Origin: Brienomyrus brachyistius
Taxonomy: Eukaryota; Chordata; Actinopteri; Osteoglossiformes; Mormyridae
NCBI RefSeq assembly: GCF_023856365.1
Contig: NW_026042474.1
Location: 62,001 to 126,000 of the forward strand
Length of the DNA: 64,000 nt
Reading direction: 5' to 3'
The position numbers were made by a program, and so were the translations under genes. Numbering within the stretch: position 1 is the first letter of the stretch; each line of letters opens with the position of its first letter. This document shows, piece after piece, positions 38,954 through 51,836 of the stretch. The notes beneath the pieces were generated by a model, which worked only from the letters and a program-made list of their open reading frames with translations, was not told the DNA's origin and did no database searches.

Positions 38954-40945
38954 CAAGATGCATAGGGCCAGAGTGCTGATACTTAGGGGGACTGAGTCCC
39001 AAGATGCATAGGGCCAGAGTCCTGACACATGGGGGGAAGGAGTCCCAAGATGCATAGGGCCAGAGTCCTGATACTTAGGGGGATGAAGTCCCAAGATGCA
39101 AAGGGCTAGAGTGCTAATACTTAGGGGTATGGAGTCCCAAGGTGCATGGGGCCAGAGTCCTGACACATAGGGGGACGGAGTCCCAAGATGCATAGGGCCA
39201 GAGTCCTGACACATAGGGGGACGAAGTCCAAAGATGCATAGGGCCAGAGTGCTGATCCTTAGGGGGACGGAGTCCCAAGATACATAGGGCCAGAGTGCTG
39301 ATACTTAGGGACACGGAGTCCCAAGATGCATTGGGCCAGAGTCCTGATATATAGGGGGGCGGAGTCCCAAGATGCTTAGGGCCAGAATGCTGATACTTAG
39401 GGGGACGGAGTCCCAAGATGCATAGGGCCAGAGTCCTGTCACATAGGGGAACGGAGTCCCAAGATGCATAGGGCCAGAGTGCTGATACTTACGGGAACGG
39501 AGTCCCAAGATGCATAGGGCTAGAGTCCTGACACATAGCGGGACGAAGTCCAAAGATGCATAGGGCCAGAGTGCTGATACTCAGGGGGACGGATTCCCAA
39601 GATGCATAGGGCCAGAGTCCTGATACTTAAGGGGACGGAATCCCAAGATGCATAGGGCCAGAGTCCTGACACATAGGGGGATGTAGTCCCAAGATGCATA
39701 GGGCCAGAGTCCTGATACTTAGGCGGACGGAGTCCCAAGATGCATAGGGCCAGTGTCCTGACACATAGGGGGATGGAGTCCCAAGATGCATCGGGCCAGA
39801 GTGCTGATACTTAGGGGGACAGAGTCCCAAGATGCATACGGCCAGGGTCCTGACACATAAGGGGACGGAGAACAAAGATGCATAAAGCCAGAGTCCTGAT
39901 ACTTAGTGGGACGGAGTCCCAAGATTCTTAGGGCCTGGGTCCTGACACATAGGGGGGCGGAGTCCCATTATGCATAGGGCCAGAGTGCTGATACTTAGGG
40001 GGACAGAATCCAAAGATGCATAGGGCCAGAGTGCTAATACTTAGGGGGATGGAGTCCCAAGATGCATAGGGCTAGTGTGCTGATACTTAGGGGGACGGAG
40101 TCCCAAGATGCATAGGGCCAGAGTGCTGATACTTAGGGGGACGGAGTCCCAAGATGCATAGGGCCAGAGTCCTGACACATGGGGGGAAGGAGTCCCAAGA
40201 TGCATAGGGCCAGAGTCCTGATACTTAGGGGGACGGAGTCCCAAGATGCATAGGGAGAGAGTGCTGACACATAGGGGGATGGAGTCCCAAGATGCAAAGG
40301 GCCAGAGTCCTAATACTTAGGGGTATGGAGTCCCAAGATGCATAGGGCCAGAGTCCTGATACTTAGGCGGACGGAGTCCCAAGATGCATAGGGCCAGAGT
40401 CCTGACACAAAAAGGGGGGCCGAGTCCCTAGATGCATAGGGCCAGGGTCCTGACACATTGGGGGGCTGAGTCCCAAGATGCATAGGGCCAGACTGCTGAT
40501 ACTTAGGGGGACAGAGTCCAAAGATGCATAGGGCCAGAGTGCTAATACTTAGGGGGATGGAGTCCCAAGATGCATAGCGCCAGAGTGCTGATACTTAGGG
40601 GGACAGAGTCCCAAGTTGCATAGGGCCAGAGTCCTGACTCATAGGGGGATGAAGTCCCAATATGCATACGGCCAGAGTGCTGATACTTAGGGGGACAGAA
40701 TCCAAAGATGCATAGGGCCAGAGTGCTAATTCTTAGGGGGATGGAGTCCCAAGATGCATAGGGCTAGTGTGCTGATACTTAGGGGGACGGAGTCCCAAGG
40801 TGCATAGCGCCAGAGTGCTGATACTTAGGGGGACGGAGTCCCAAGATGCATAGGGCCAGAGTCCTGACTCATAGGGGGATGAAGTCCCAAGATGCATAGG
40901 GCCAGAGTCCTGACACATAGGGGGATGGAGTCCCAAGATGCATAG
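38954..40945 (+). repeat. Mixed satellite block
   Basis: It contains a degenerate relative of the 966-bp HOR (about 39,114-40,244: ATACTCAGG, GATGTAG, GCATCGGG, GCATACGG, AGATTCTTAGG). Local substitutions are unusually dense at 39,628-39,970: AAGGGGACGG, GGAGAACAAAG, TTAGTGGGACGG, GGGCCTGGG and CCCATTATGC. The last 48-bp variant in the window is at 40,405. No gene is seen. Confidence 0.75.
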
Positions 40946-42423
40946 GGCCAGAGTGCTGATACTTAGGGGGACGGAGTCCCAAGATGTATAGGACCAGGGT
41001 CCTGACACATAGGGAGATGGAGTCCTAAGGTACATATGGCCAGAGTCCTAATACTTAGGTGGACGGAGTCCCAAGATGCTTAGGGCCAGGGTCCTGACAC
41101 ATAGGGGGGCGGAGTCCCAAGATGCATAGGGCCAGAGTGCTGATACTTAGGGGGACAGAGTCCAAAGATGCATAGGGCCAGAGCGCTAATACTTAGGGGG
41201 ATGGAGTCCCAAGATGCATAGGGCCAGAGTGCTAATACTTAGGTGGATGGAGTCCCAAGTTGCATTGGGCCAGAGTCATGACACATAGGGGGACGAAGTC
41301 CCAAGACGCATAGGGCCAGTGTGCTGATACTTATGGGGACGGAGTCCCAAGATGCATAGGGCCAGAGTGGTGACACATAGGTGGACGGAATCCCAAGATG
41401 CATAGGGCCAGAGTCTTGATACTTAGGGGGATGGAGTCCCAAGATGCATAGGGCCAGAGTCCTGACACATAGGGGGACGGAGTCCCAAGATGCCTAGGGC
41501 CAGAGTGCTGATACTTAAGGGGATGGAGTCCCAAGATGCATAGGGCCAGAGTCCTGATACTTACGGGGACGGAGTCCCAAAATGCATAGGGCTAGAGTCC
41601 TGACATATAGGGGGACGAAGTCTCAAGATGCATAGGGCCAGAGTGCTGATCCTTAGGTGGATGGAGTCCCAAGATGCATAGGGCCAGAGTCCTGATATAT
41701 AGGGGGGCGGAGTCCCAAGATGCTTAGGGCCAGAATGCTGAAACTTAGGGGGACGGAGTCCCAAGATGCATAGGGCCAGAGTCCTGACACATAGGGGAAC
41801 GGAGTCCCAAGATGCATAGGGCCAGAGTGCTGATACTTACGGGAACGGAGTCCCAAGATGCATAGGGCTAGAGTCCTGACACATAGCGGGACGAAGTCCA
41901 AAGATGCATAAAGCCAGAGTGCTAATACTTAGGGGGATGGAGTCCCAAGATGCATAGGGCTAGTGTGCTGATACTTAGGGGGACGGAGTCCCAAGATGCA
42001 TAGGGCCAGAGTGCTGATACTTAGGGGGACGGAGTCCCAAGATGCATAGGGCCAGAGTCCTGACACATGGGGGGAAGGAGTCCCAAGATGCATAGGGCCA
42101 GAGTCCTGATACTTAGGGGGATGAAGTCCCAAGATGCAAAGGGCCAGAGTGCTAATACTTAGGGGTATGGAGTCCCAAGGTGCATGGGGCCAGAGTCCTG
42201 ACACATAGGGGGACTGAGTCCCAAGATGCATAGGGCCAGAGTCCTGACACATAGGGGGACGAAGTCCAAAGATGCATAGGGCCAGAGTGCTGATCCTTAG
42301 GGGGACGGAGTCCCAAGATACATAGGGCCAGAGTGCTGATACTTAGGGACACGGAGTCCCAAGATGCATTGGGCCAGAGTCCTGATATATAGGGGGGCGG
42401 AGTCCCAAGATGCTTAGGGCCAG
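40946..42423 (+). repeat. 3038-bp-spaced copy of 37,908-39,385
   Basis: Anchors 38,201/41,239, 38,523/41,561, 38,891/41,929 and 39,114/42,152 are 3038 bp apart (66 monomers, one of 48 bp between them). Both copies share the fusion in which GGGGGATGAAG directly follows a CCTGATACTTA half. The match ends near 42,423, where the AGAATGCTG unit is replaced by AGAGTGCTGATCC. No gene is seen. Confidence 0.8.
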
Positions 42424-42821
42424 AGTGCTGATCCTTAGGGGGACGGAGTCCTAAGATTCATAGGGCCAGAGTGCTGATACTTAGGGAGACGGAGTCCCAA
42501 GATGCATTGGGCCAGAGTGCTGATACTTAGGGGGACGGAGTCCCAAGATGCATAGGGCCAGAGTCCTGATACTTAGGGGGACGGAGTGCTGAAGATACAT
42601 AGGGCCAGAGTGCTGATACTTAGGGGGACGGAGTCCCAAGATGCATAGGGCCAGAGTCTTGATACTTAGGGGGATGGAGTCCCAAGATGCATAGGGCCAG
42701 AGTCCTGATACTTAGGCGGACGGAGTCCCAAGATGCATAGGGCCAGAGTCCTGACACATAGGGGGGCGGAGTCCCTAGATGCATAGGGCCAGGGTCCTGA
42801 CATATAGGGGGGCGGAGTCCC

Positions 42822-43772
42822 AAGATGCATAGGGCCAGAGCGCTAATACTTAGGGGGATGGAGTCCCAAGATGCATAGGGCCAGAGTGCTAATACTTAGG
42901 TGGATGGAGTCCCAAGTTGCATTGGGCCAGAGTCATGACACATAGGGCGACGAAGTCCCAAGACGCATAGGGCCAGTGTGCTGATACTTATGGGGACGGA
43001 GTCCCAAGATGCATAGGGCCAGAGTGGTGACACATAGGGGGACGGAATCCCAAGATGCATAGGGCCAGAGTCTTGATACTTAGGGGGATGGAGTCCCAAG
43101 ATGCATAGGGCCAGAGTCCTGACACATAGGGGGACGGAGTCCCAAGATGCCTAGGGCCAGAGTGCTGATACTTAAGGGGATGGAGTCCCAAGATGCATAG
43201 GGCCAGAGTCCTGATACTTACGGGGACGGAGTCCCAAAATGCATAGGGCTAGAGTCCTGACATATAGGGGGACGAAGTCTCAAGATGCATAGGGCCAGAG
43301 TGCTGATCCTTAGGTGGATGGAGTCCCAAGATGCATGGGGCCAGAGTCCTGATATATAGGGGGGCGGAGTCCCAAGATGCTTAGGGCCAGAATGCTGATA
43401 CTTAGGGGGACGGAGTCCCAAGATGCATAGGGCCAGAGTCCTGACACATAGGGGAACGGAGTCCCAAGATGCATAGGGCCAGAGTGCTGATACTTATGGG
43501 AACGGAGTCCCAAGATGCATAGGGCTAGAGTCCTGACACATAGCGGGACGAAGTCCAAAGATGCATAAAGCCAGAGTGCTAATACTTAGGGGGATGGAGT
43601 CCCAAGATGCATAGGGCTAGTGTGCTGATACTTAGGGGGACGGAGTCCCAAGATGCGTAGGGCCAGAGTGCTGATACTTAGGGGGACGGAATCCCAAGAT
43701 GAATAGGGCCAGAGTCCTGACACATGGGGGGAAGGAGTCCCAAGATGCATAGGGCCAGAGTCCTGATACTTA
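42822..43772 (+). repeat. 1657-bp-spaced copy of 41,165-42,115
   Basis: Anchors 41,239/42,896, 41,331/42,988, 41,561/43,218 and 41,653/43,310 are 1657 bp apart, that is 36 x 46 + 1. The extra base is the GAGTGCTGAAGATAC form near 42,586 where other copies read GAGTGCCAAGATAC. The interval 42,424-42,821 is ordinary satellite containing that insertion. Confidence 0.8.
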
Positions 43773-44212
43773 GGGGGACGGAGTCCCAAGATGCATAGGG
43801 AGAGAGTGCTGACACATAGGGGGATAAAGTCCCAAGATGCAAAGGGCCAGAGTGCTAATACTTAGGGGTATGGAGTCCCAAGGTGCATGGGGCCAGAGTC
43901 CTGACACATAGGGGGACGGAGTCCCAAGATGCATAGGGCCAGAGTCCTGACACATAGGGGGACGAAGTCCAAAGATGCATAGGGCCAGAGTGCTGATCCT
44001 TAGGGGGACGGAGTCCCAAGATACATAGGACCAGAGTGCTGATACTTAGGGACACGGAGTCCCAAGATGCATTGGGCCAGAGTCCTGATATATAGGGGGG
44101 CGGAGTCCCAAGATGCTTAGGGCCAGAATGCTGATACTTAGGGGGACGGAGTCCCAAGATGCATAGGGCCAGAGTCCTGTCACATAGGGGAACGGAGTCC
44201 CAAGATGCATAG

Positions 44213-45607
44213 GGCCAGAGTGCTGATACTTACGGGAAAGGAGTCCCAAGATGCATAGGGCTAGAGTCCTGACACATAGCGGGACGAAGTCCAAAGATGC
44301 ATAGGGCCAGAGTGCTGATACTCAGGGGGATGGATTCCCAAGATGCATATGGCCAGAGTCCTGATACTTAGGGGGACGGAGTCCCAAGATGCATAGGGCC
44401 AGAGTCCTGATACTTAGGCGGACGGAGTCCCAAGATGCATAGGGCCAGAGTCCTGACACATAGGGGGATGGAGTCCCAAGATGCATATGGCCAGAGTGCT
44501 GATACTTAGGGGGATGGAGTCCCAAGATGCATAGGGCCAGAGTGCTGATACTTAGGGGGACGGAGTCCCATGATGTATAGGGCCAGGGTCCTGACACATA
44601 GGGGAACGGAGACCCAAGATGCATAAAGCCAGAGTCCTGATACTTAGGGGGACGGAGTCCCAAGATGTATAGGACCAGGGTCCTGACACATATGGAGACG
44701 GAGTCCTAAGGTACATCGGGCGAGAGTCCTGATACTTAGGGGGACGGAGTCCCAAAATGCTTAGGGTCAGGGTCCTGACACATAGGGGGGCGGAGTCCCA
44801 ACATGCATCGGGCTAGAGTCCTGACATATAGGGGGACGAAGTCTCAAGATGCATAGGGCCAGAGTGCTGATTCTTAGGGGGACGAAGTCCAAAGATGCAT
44901 AGGGCCAGAGTGCTGATCCTTAGGGGGACGGAGTCCCAAGATGCATAGGGCGAGAGTGCTGATACTTAGGGACACGGAGTCCCAAGATTCATTGGGCCAG
45001 AGTGCTGATACTTATGGGGACGGAGTCCCAAAATGCATAGGGCCAGAGTCCTGATACTTAGGGGGACGGAGTGCCAAGATACATAGGGCCAGAGTGCTGA
45101 TACTTAGGCGGACGGTGTCCCAAGATGCATAGGGCCAGAGTCTTGATACTTAGGGGGATGGAGTCCCAAGATGCATAGGGCCAGAGTCCTGACACATAGG
45201 GGGACGGAGTCCCAAGATGCCTAGGGCCAGAGTGCTGATACTTAAGGGGACAGAGTCCCAAGATGCAATGGGCCAGAGTCCTGATACTTACGGGGACGAA
45301 GTCTCAAGATGCATAGAGCCAGAGTGCTGATCCTTAGGGGGACGGAGTCCCAAGATGCATAGGGCCAGAGTCCTGATATATAGGGGGGCGGAGTCCCAAG
45401 ATGCTTATGGCCAGAATACTGATACTTAGGGGGACGGAGTCCCAAGATGCATATGGCCAGAGTCCTGACATATAGGGGAACGGAGTCCCAAGATGCATAG
45501 GGCTAGAGTCCTGACACTTAGCGGGACGAAGTCCAAAGTTGCATAAGGCCAGAGAGCTGATACTTAGGGGGACGGAGTCCAAAGATGCATAGGGCCAGAG
45601 TGCTGAT
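44213..45607 (+). repeat. 3726-bp-spaced duplication, copy 1
   Basis: Anchors 44,322/48,048, 44,552/48,278, 45,058/48,784 and 45,334/49,060 are exactly 81 x 46 bp apart. Shared markers are CCCATGATGTATAGG, AAAATGCTTAGGGTCAGGG, CAACATGCATCGGG and AGATTCATTGGG. Beyond 45,607 the offset becomes 3772, because the later copy has one extra CTTAGTGGGATGG monomer. Confidence 0.82.
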
Positions 45608-47938
45608 ACTTAGGGGGATGTAGTCCCAAGATGCATATGGCCAGAGTCCTGATACTTAGGGGGATGGAGTCCCAAGATGCATTGGGCCAGAGTGCTGATA
45701 CTTAGGGGGACGGAGTCCCAAGATGTATAGGGCCAGGGTCCTGACACATAGGGGGACGGAGACCCAAGATGCATAAAGCCAGAGTCCTGATACTTAGGGG
45801 GACGGAGTCCCAAGATGCATAGGGCCAGAGTGCTGATACTTAGGGGGACGCAGTCCCAAGATGCATAGGGTCAGAGACCTGACACATGGGGGGAAGGAGT
45901 CCCAAGATGCATAGTGCCAGAGTCCTGATACTTAGGGGGACGGAGTCCCAAGATGCATAGGGAGAGAGTGCTGACACATAGTTGGATGGAGTCCCAAGAT
46001 GCAAAGGGCCAGAGTGCTAATACTAAGGGGTATGGAGTCCCAAGGTGCATGGGGCCAGAGTCCTGACACATAGGGGGACGGAGTCCCAAGATGCATAGGG
46101 CCAGAGTCCTGACACATAGGGGGACGAAGTCCAAAGATGCCTAGGGCCAGAGTGCTGATACTTAAGGGGACGGAGTCCCAAGATGCGTAGGGCCAGAGTC
46201 CTGATACTTACCTGGACGGAGTCCCAAAATGCATAGGGCTAGAGTCCTGACATATAGGGGGACGAAGTCCCAAGATGCATAGTGCCAGAGTGCAGATACT
46301 TATGGGGACGCAGTCCCAAGATGCATAGGGAGAGAGTGCTGACACATAGGGGGATGGAATCCCAAGATGCAAAGGGCCAGAGTGCTAATACTTAGGGGTA
46401 TGGAGTCCCAAGGTGCATGGGGCCAGAGTCCTGACACATAGGGGGACGGAGTCCCAAGATGCATAGGGCCAGAGTCCTGATACTTAGGGGGACGGAGTCC
46501 CAAAATGCATAGGGAGAGAGTGCTGACACATAGGGGGATGGAATCCCAAGATGCAAAGGGCCAGAGTGCTAATACTTAGGGGTATGGAGTCCCAAGGTGC
46601 ATGGGGCCAGAGTCCTGACACATAGGGGGACGGAGTCCCAAGATGCATAGGGCCAGAGTCCTGACACATAGGGGGACGAAGTCCAAAGATGCAAAGGGCC
46701 AGAGTGCTGATCCTTAGGGGGACGGAGTCCGAAGATGCATAGGGCCAGAGTGCTGATACTTAGGGGGACAGAGTCCAAAGATGCATAGGGCCAGAGTGCT
46801 AATACTTAGGGGGATGGAGTCCCAAGATGCATAGGGCTAGTGTGCTGATACTTAGGGGGACGGAGTCCCAAGATGCATAGGGCCAGAGTGCTGATACTTA
46901 GGGGGACGGAGTCCCAAGATGCATAGGGCCAGAGTCCTGACACATGGGGGGAAGGAGTCCCAAGATGCATAGGGCCAGAGTCCTGATACTTAGGGGGACG
47001 GAGTCCCAAGATGCATAGGGAGAGAGTGCTGACACATAGGGGGATGGAGTCCCAAGATGCAAAGGGCCAGAGTGCTAATACTTAGGGGTATGGAGTCCCA
47101 AGGTGCATGGGGCCAGAGTCCTGACACATAGGGGGACGGAGTCCCAAGATGCATAGGGCCAGAGTCCTGACACATAGGGGGACGAAGTCCAAAGATGCAT
47201 AGGGCCAGAGTGCTGATCCTTCGGAGGACGGAGTCCCAAGATGCATAGGGCCAGAGTGCTGATACTTAGGGACACGGAGTCCCAAGATGCATAGGGCCAG
47301 AGTCCTGATATATAGGGGAGCGGAGTCCCAAGATGCTTAGGGCCAGAATGCTGATACTTAGGGGGACGGAGTCCCAAGATGCATAGGGCCAGAGTCCTGA
47401 CACATAGGGGAACGGAGTCCCAAGATGCATAGGGCCAGAGTGCTGATACTTACGGGAACGGAGTCCCAAGATGCATAGGGCTTGAGTCCTGACACATAGC
47501 GGGATGAAGTCCAAAGATGCATAGGGCCAGAGTGCTGATACTTAGGGAGACGGAGTCCCAAGATGCATTGGGCCAGAGTGCTGATACTTAGGGGGACGGA
47601 GTCCCAAGATGCATAGGGCCAGAGTGCTGATGCATAGGGGGACGGTGTCCCAAGATGCATAAGGCCAGAGTCTTGATACTTAGGGTGATGGAGTCCCAAG
47701 ATGCATAGGGCCAGAGTCTTTATACTTAGGGGGACGGAGTGCCAAGATACATAGGGCCAGAGTGCTGATGCTTAGGGGGACGGTGTCCCAAGATGCATAA
47801 GGCCAGAGTCTTGATACTTAGGGTGATGGAGTCCCAAGATGCATAGGGCCAGAGTCCTGATATATAGGTGGGCTGAGTCCCAAGATGCTTAGGGCCAGAA
47901 TGCTGATACTTAGGGGGACGGAGTCATAAGATGCATAG
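45608..47938 (+). repeat. Satellite block with 184-bp and 138-bp local repeats
   Basis: A 184-bp (4-monomer) unit with GGGAGAGAG, GATGGAATCCC, GCAAAGGG and GGGGTATGG starts near 46,325 and again near 46,509. A 138-bp (3-monomer) unit with GACGGTGTCC, TCTTGATAC and GGGTGATGG recurs from about 47,631 to about 47,769. Rare forms include CATAGTTGGATGG near 45,979, TACTAAGGGG near 46,022, CCTTCGGAGGACGG near 47,219 and AGTCATAAGATGC near 47,925. No gene is seen. Confidence 0.75.
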
Positions 47939-49326
47939 GGCCAGAGTGCTGATACTTACGGGAACGGAGTCCCAAGATGCATAGGGCTAGAGTCCTGACA
48001 CATAGCGGGACGAAGTCCAAAGATGCATAGGGCCAGAGTGCTGATACTCAGGGGGACGGATTCCCAAGATGCATATGGCCAGAGTCCTGATACGTAGGGG
48101 GACGGAGTCCCAAGATGCATAGGGCCAGAGTCCTGATACTTAGGCGGACGGAGTCCCAAGATGCATAGGGCCAGAGTCCTGACACATAGGGGGATGGAGT
48201 CCCAAGATGCATATGGCCAGAGTGCTGATACTTAGGGGGATGGAGTCCCAAGATGCATAGGGCCAGAGTGCTGATACTTAGGGGGACGGAGTCCCATGAT
48301 GTATAGGGCCAGGGTCCTGACACATAGGGGGACGGAGACCCAAGATGCATAAAGCCAGAGTCCTGATACTTAGGGGGACGGAGTCCCAAGATGTATAGGA
48401 CCAGGGTCCTGACACATAGGGAGACGGAGTCCTAAGGTACATAGGGCGAGAGTCCTGATACTTAGGGGGACGGAGTCCCAAAATGCTTAGGGTCAGGGTC
48501 CTGACACATAGGGGGGCGGAGTCCCAACATGCATCGGGCTAGAGTCCTGACATATAGGGGGACGAAGTCTCAAGATGCATAGGGCCAGAGTGCTGATTCT
48601 TAGGGGGACGAAGTCCAAAGATGCACAGGGCCAGAGTGCTGATCCTTAGGGGGACGGAGTCCCAAGATGCATAGGGCGAGAGTGCTGATACTTAGGGACA
48701 CGGAGTCCCAAGATTCATTGGGCCAGAGTGCTGATACTTATGGGGACGGAGTCCCAAAATGCATAGGGCCAGAGTCCTGATACTTAGGGGGACGGAGTGC
48801 CAAGATACATAGGGCCAGAGTGCTGATACTTAGGCGGACGGTGTCCCAAGATGCATAGGGCCAGAGTCTTGATACTTAGGGGGATGGAGTCCCAAGATGC
48901 ATAGGGCCAGAGTCCTGACACATAGGGGGACGGAGTCCCAAGATGCCTAGGGCCAGAGTGCTGATACTTAAGGGGACAGAGTCCCAAGATGCAATGGGCC
49001 AGAGTCCTGATACTTACGGGGACGAAGTCTCAAGATGCATAGAGCCAGAGTGCTGATCCTTAGGGGGACGGAGTCCCAAGATGCATAGGGCCAGAGTCCT
49101 GATATATAGGGGGGCGGAGTCCCAAGATGCTTAGGGCCAGAATACTGATACTTAGGGGGACGGAGTCCCAAGATGCATATGGCCAGAGTCCTGACATATA
49201 GGGGAACGGAGTCCCAAGATGCATAGGGCTAGAGTCCTGACACTTAGCGGGACGAAGTCCAAAGATGCATAAGGCCAGAGAGCTGATACTTAGGGGGACG
49301 GAGTCCAAAGATGCATAGGGCCAGAG
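47939..49326 (+). repeat. 3726-bp-spaced duplication, copy 2
   Basis: It repeats 44,213-45,607. Small differences include GCACAGGG near 48,625 and GCATAAGG near 49,270. The match continues after a one-monomer insertion as 49,369-49,905 against 45,597-46,133. No gene is seen. Confidence 0.82.
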
Positions 49327-49381
49327 TGCTAATACTTAGTGGGATGGAGTCCCAAGATGCATAGGGCCAGAGTGCTGATAC

Positions 49382-49906
49382 TTAGGGGGATGTAGTCCCA
49401 AGATGCATATGGCCAGAGTCCTGATACTTAGGGGGATGGAGTCCCAAGATGCATTGGGCCAGAGTGCTGATACTTAGGGGGACGGAGTCCCAAGATGTAT
49501 AGGGCCAGGGTCCTGACACATAGGGGGACGGAGACCCAAGATGCATAAAGCCAGAGTCCTGATACTTAGGGGGACGGAGTCCCAAGATGCATAGGGCCAG
49601 AGTGCTGATACTTAGGGGGACGCAGTCCCAAGATGCATAGGGCCAGAGACCTGACACATGGGGGGAAGGAGTCCCAAGATGCATAGTGCCAGAGTCCTGA
49701 TTCTTAGGGGGACGGAGTCCCAAGATGCATAGGGAGAGAGTGCTGACACATAGGGGGATGGAGTCCCAAGATGCAAAGGGCCAGAGTGCTAATACTAAGG
49801 GGTATGGAGTCCCAAGGTGCATGGGGCCAGAGTCCTGACACATAGGGGGACGGAGTCCCAAGATGCATAGGGCCAGAGTCCTGACACATAGGGGGACGAA
49901 GTCCAA
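49382..49906 (-). other. Repeat-derived open frame, 174 residues, not called as a gene
   Basis: One of the two longest open frames in the window; the other, with identical residues, is at 61,480-62,004. The start is TTG at the 49,906 end and not ATG. The product is a degenerate ~46-residue repeat, as expected from reading three 46-bp monomers per cycle. It has no recognisable domain, signal peptide or convincing membrane segment. It ends at the TAA formed by the CCCCCTAAG of a D-class monomer. It is long only because this stretch has A-class or substituted monomers at the phase where a stop would fall. Standard eukaryotic initiation would be at internal MHLG-type ATGs. Confidence 0.6.
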
Positions 49907-50319
49907 AGATGCATAGGGCCAGAGTGCTGATCCTTAGGGGGACGGGGGTCCCAAGATGCATATGGCCAGAGTGCTGATACTTAGGGACACGGAGTCCCAA
50001 GATGCATAGGGCCAGAGTCCTGATATATAGGGGGGCGGAGTCCCAAGATGCTTAGGGCTAGAATGCTGAAACTTAGGGGGACGGAGTCCCAAGATGCATA
50101 GGGCCAGAGTCCTGACACATAGGGAAACGGAGTCCCAAGATGCATAGGGCCAGAGTGCTGATACTTACGGGAACGGAGTCCCAAGATGCATAGGGCTAGA
50201 GTCCTGACACATAGCGGGACGAAGTCCAAAGATGCATAGGGCCAGAGTCCTGATACTTAGGGGGACGGAGTCCCAAGATGCATAGGGCCAGAGTCCTGAC
50301 ACATAGGGGGATGTAGTCC

Positions 50320-51306
50320 CAAGATGCATATGGCCAGAGTCCTGATACTTAGGGGGATGGAGTCCCAAGATGCATTGGGCCAGAGTGCTGATACTTAGGG
50401 GGACGGAGTCCCAAGATGTATAGGGCCAGGGTCCTGACACATAGGGGGACGGAGACCCAAGATGCATAAAGCCAGAGTCCTGATACTTAGGGGGACGGAG
50501 TCCCAAGATTCATAGGGCCAGGCTCATTACACATAGGGGGGCGGAGTCCGAAGATGCATAGGGCCAGAGTGCTGATACTTAGGGGGACAGAGTCCAAAGA
50601 TTCATAGGGCCAGAGTGCTAATACTTAGGGGGATGGAGTCCCAAGATGCATAGGGCTAGTGTGCTGATACTTAGGGGGACGGAGTCCCAAGATGCATAGG
50701 GCCAGAGTGCTGATACTTAGGGGGACGGAGTCCCAATATGCATAGGCCAGAGTCCTGACACATGGGGGGAAGGAGTCCCAAGATGCATAGGGCCAGAGTC
50801 CTGATACTTAGGGGGACGGAGTCCCAAGATGCATAGGGAGAGAGTGCTGAATCATAGGGGGATGGAGTCCCAAGATGCAAAGGGCCAGAGTGCTAATACT
50901 TAGGGGTATGGAGTCCCAAGGTGCATGGGGCCAGAGTCCTGACACATAGGGGGACGGAGTCCCAAGATGCATAGGGCCAGAGTCCTGACACATAGGGGGA
51001 CGAAATCCAAAGATGCATAGGGCCAGAGTGCTGATCCTTAGGGGGACGGAGTCCCAAGATGCATAGGGCCAGAGTGCTGATACTTAGGGACACGGAGTCC
51101 CAAGATTCATTGGGCCAGAGTGCTGATACTTATGGGGACGGAGTCCCAAGATGCATAGGGCCAGAGTCCTGATACTTAGGGGGACGGAGTGCCAAGATAC
51201 ATAGGGCCAGAGTGCTGATACTTAGGCGGACGGTGTCCCAAGATGCATAGGGCCAGAGTCTTGATACTTAGGGGGATGGAGTCCCAAGATGCATAGGGCC
51301 AGAGTC
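50320..51306 (+). repeat. ~1518-bp-spaced duplication, copy 1 (33-monomer period)
   Basis: Matches about 51,837-52,825. Offsets are 1517-1519 bp (33 x 46 with single-base indels): ATGCATAGGCCAG near 50,741 lacks one G here, and TAGGGGGGGCGG near 52,050 has one extra G in the partner. Shared markers are AGATTCATAGGGCCAGGCTC, AGTCCGAAG and GTGCTGA(C/A). The interval 51,307-51,836 is ordinary satellite completing the period. Confidence 0.8.
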
Positions 51307-51836
51307 CTGACACATAGGGGAACGGAGTCCCAAGATGCCTAGGGCCAGAGTGCTGATACTTAAGGGGACAGAGTCCCAAGATGCAATGGGCCAGAGTCCT
51401 GATACTTACGGGGACGGAGTCCCAAAATGCATAGGGCTAGAGTCCTGACATATAGGAGGACGAAGTCTCAAGATGCATAGGGCCAGAGTGCTGATCCTTA
51501 GGGGGACGGAGTCCCAAGATGCATAGGGCCAGAGTCCTGATATATAGCGGGGCGGAGTCCCAAGATGCTTAGGGCCAGAATACTGATACTTAGGGGGACG
51601 GAGTCCCAAGATGCATAGGGCCAGAGTCCTGACATATAGGGGAACGGAGTCCCAAGATGCATAGGGCTAGAGTCCTGACACTTAGCGGGACGAAGTCCAA
51701 AGATGCATAGGGCCAGAGAGCTGATACTTAGGGGGACGGAGTCCAAAGATGCATAGGGCCAGAGTGCTAATACTTAGTGGGATGGAGTCCCAAGATGCAT
51801 AGGGCCAGAGTGCTGATACTTAGGGGGATGTAGTCC

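Larger units (their letters stand above)
631..40420 (+). repeat. 48-bp variant monomer family (16 copies)
   Basis: Sixteen monomers carry ACACAAAAAGGGGGGCCGAG instead of the ACACATAGGGGGACGGAG form, which makes them 48 bp long. They start at 631, 4451, 7305, 11,309, 16,003, 17,615, 18,169, 21,207, 24,061, 24,615, 26,227, 26,781, 29,221, 29,775, 32,859 and 40,405. Each is followed by CCCTAGATGC and then GGGTCCTGACACATTGGG. The next base class splits them: T (GGGTGG) in nine copies from 16,003 to 29,775 except 21,207; G (GGGGGG) in the other seven. None was found after 40,405. Confidence 0.9.
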
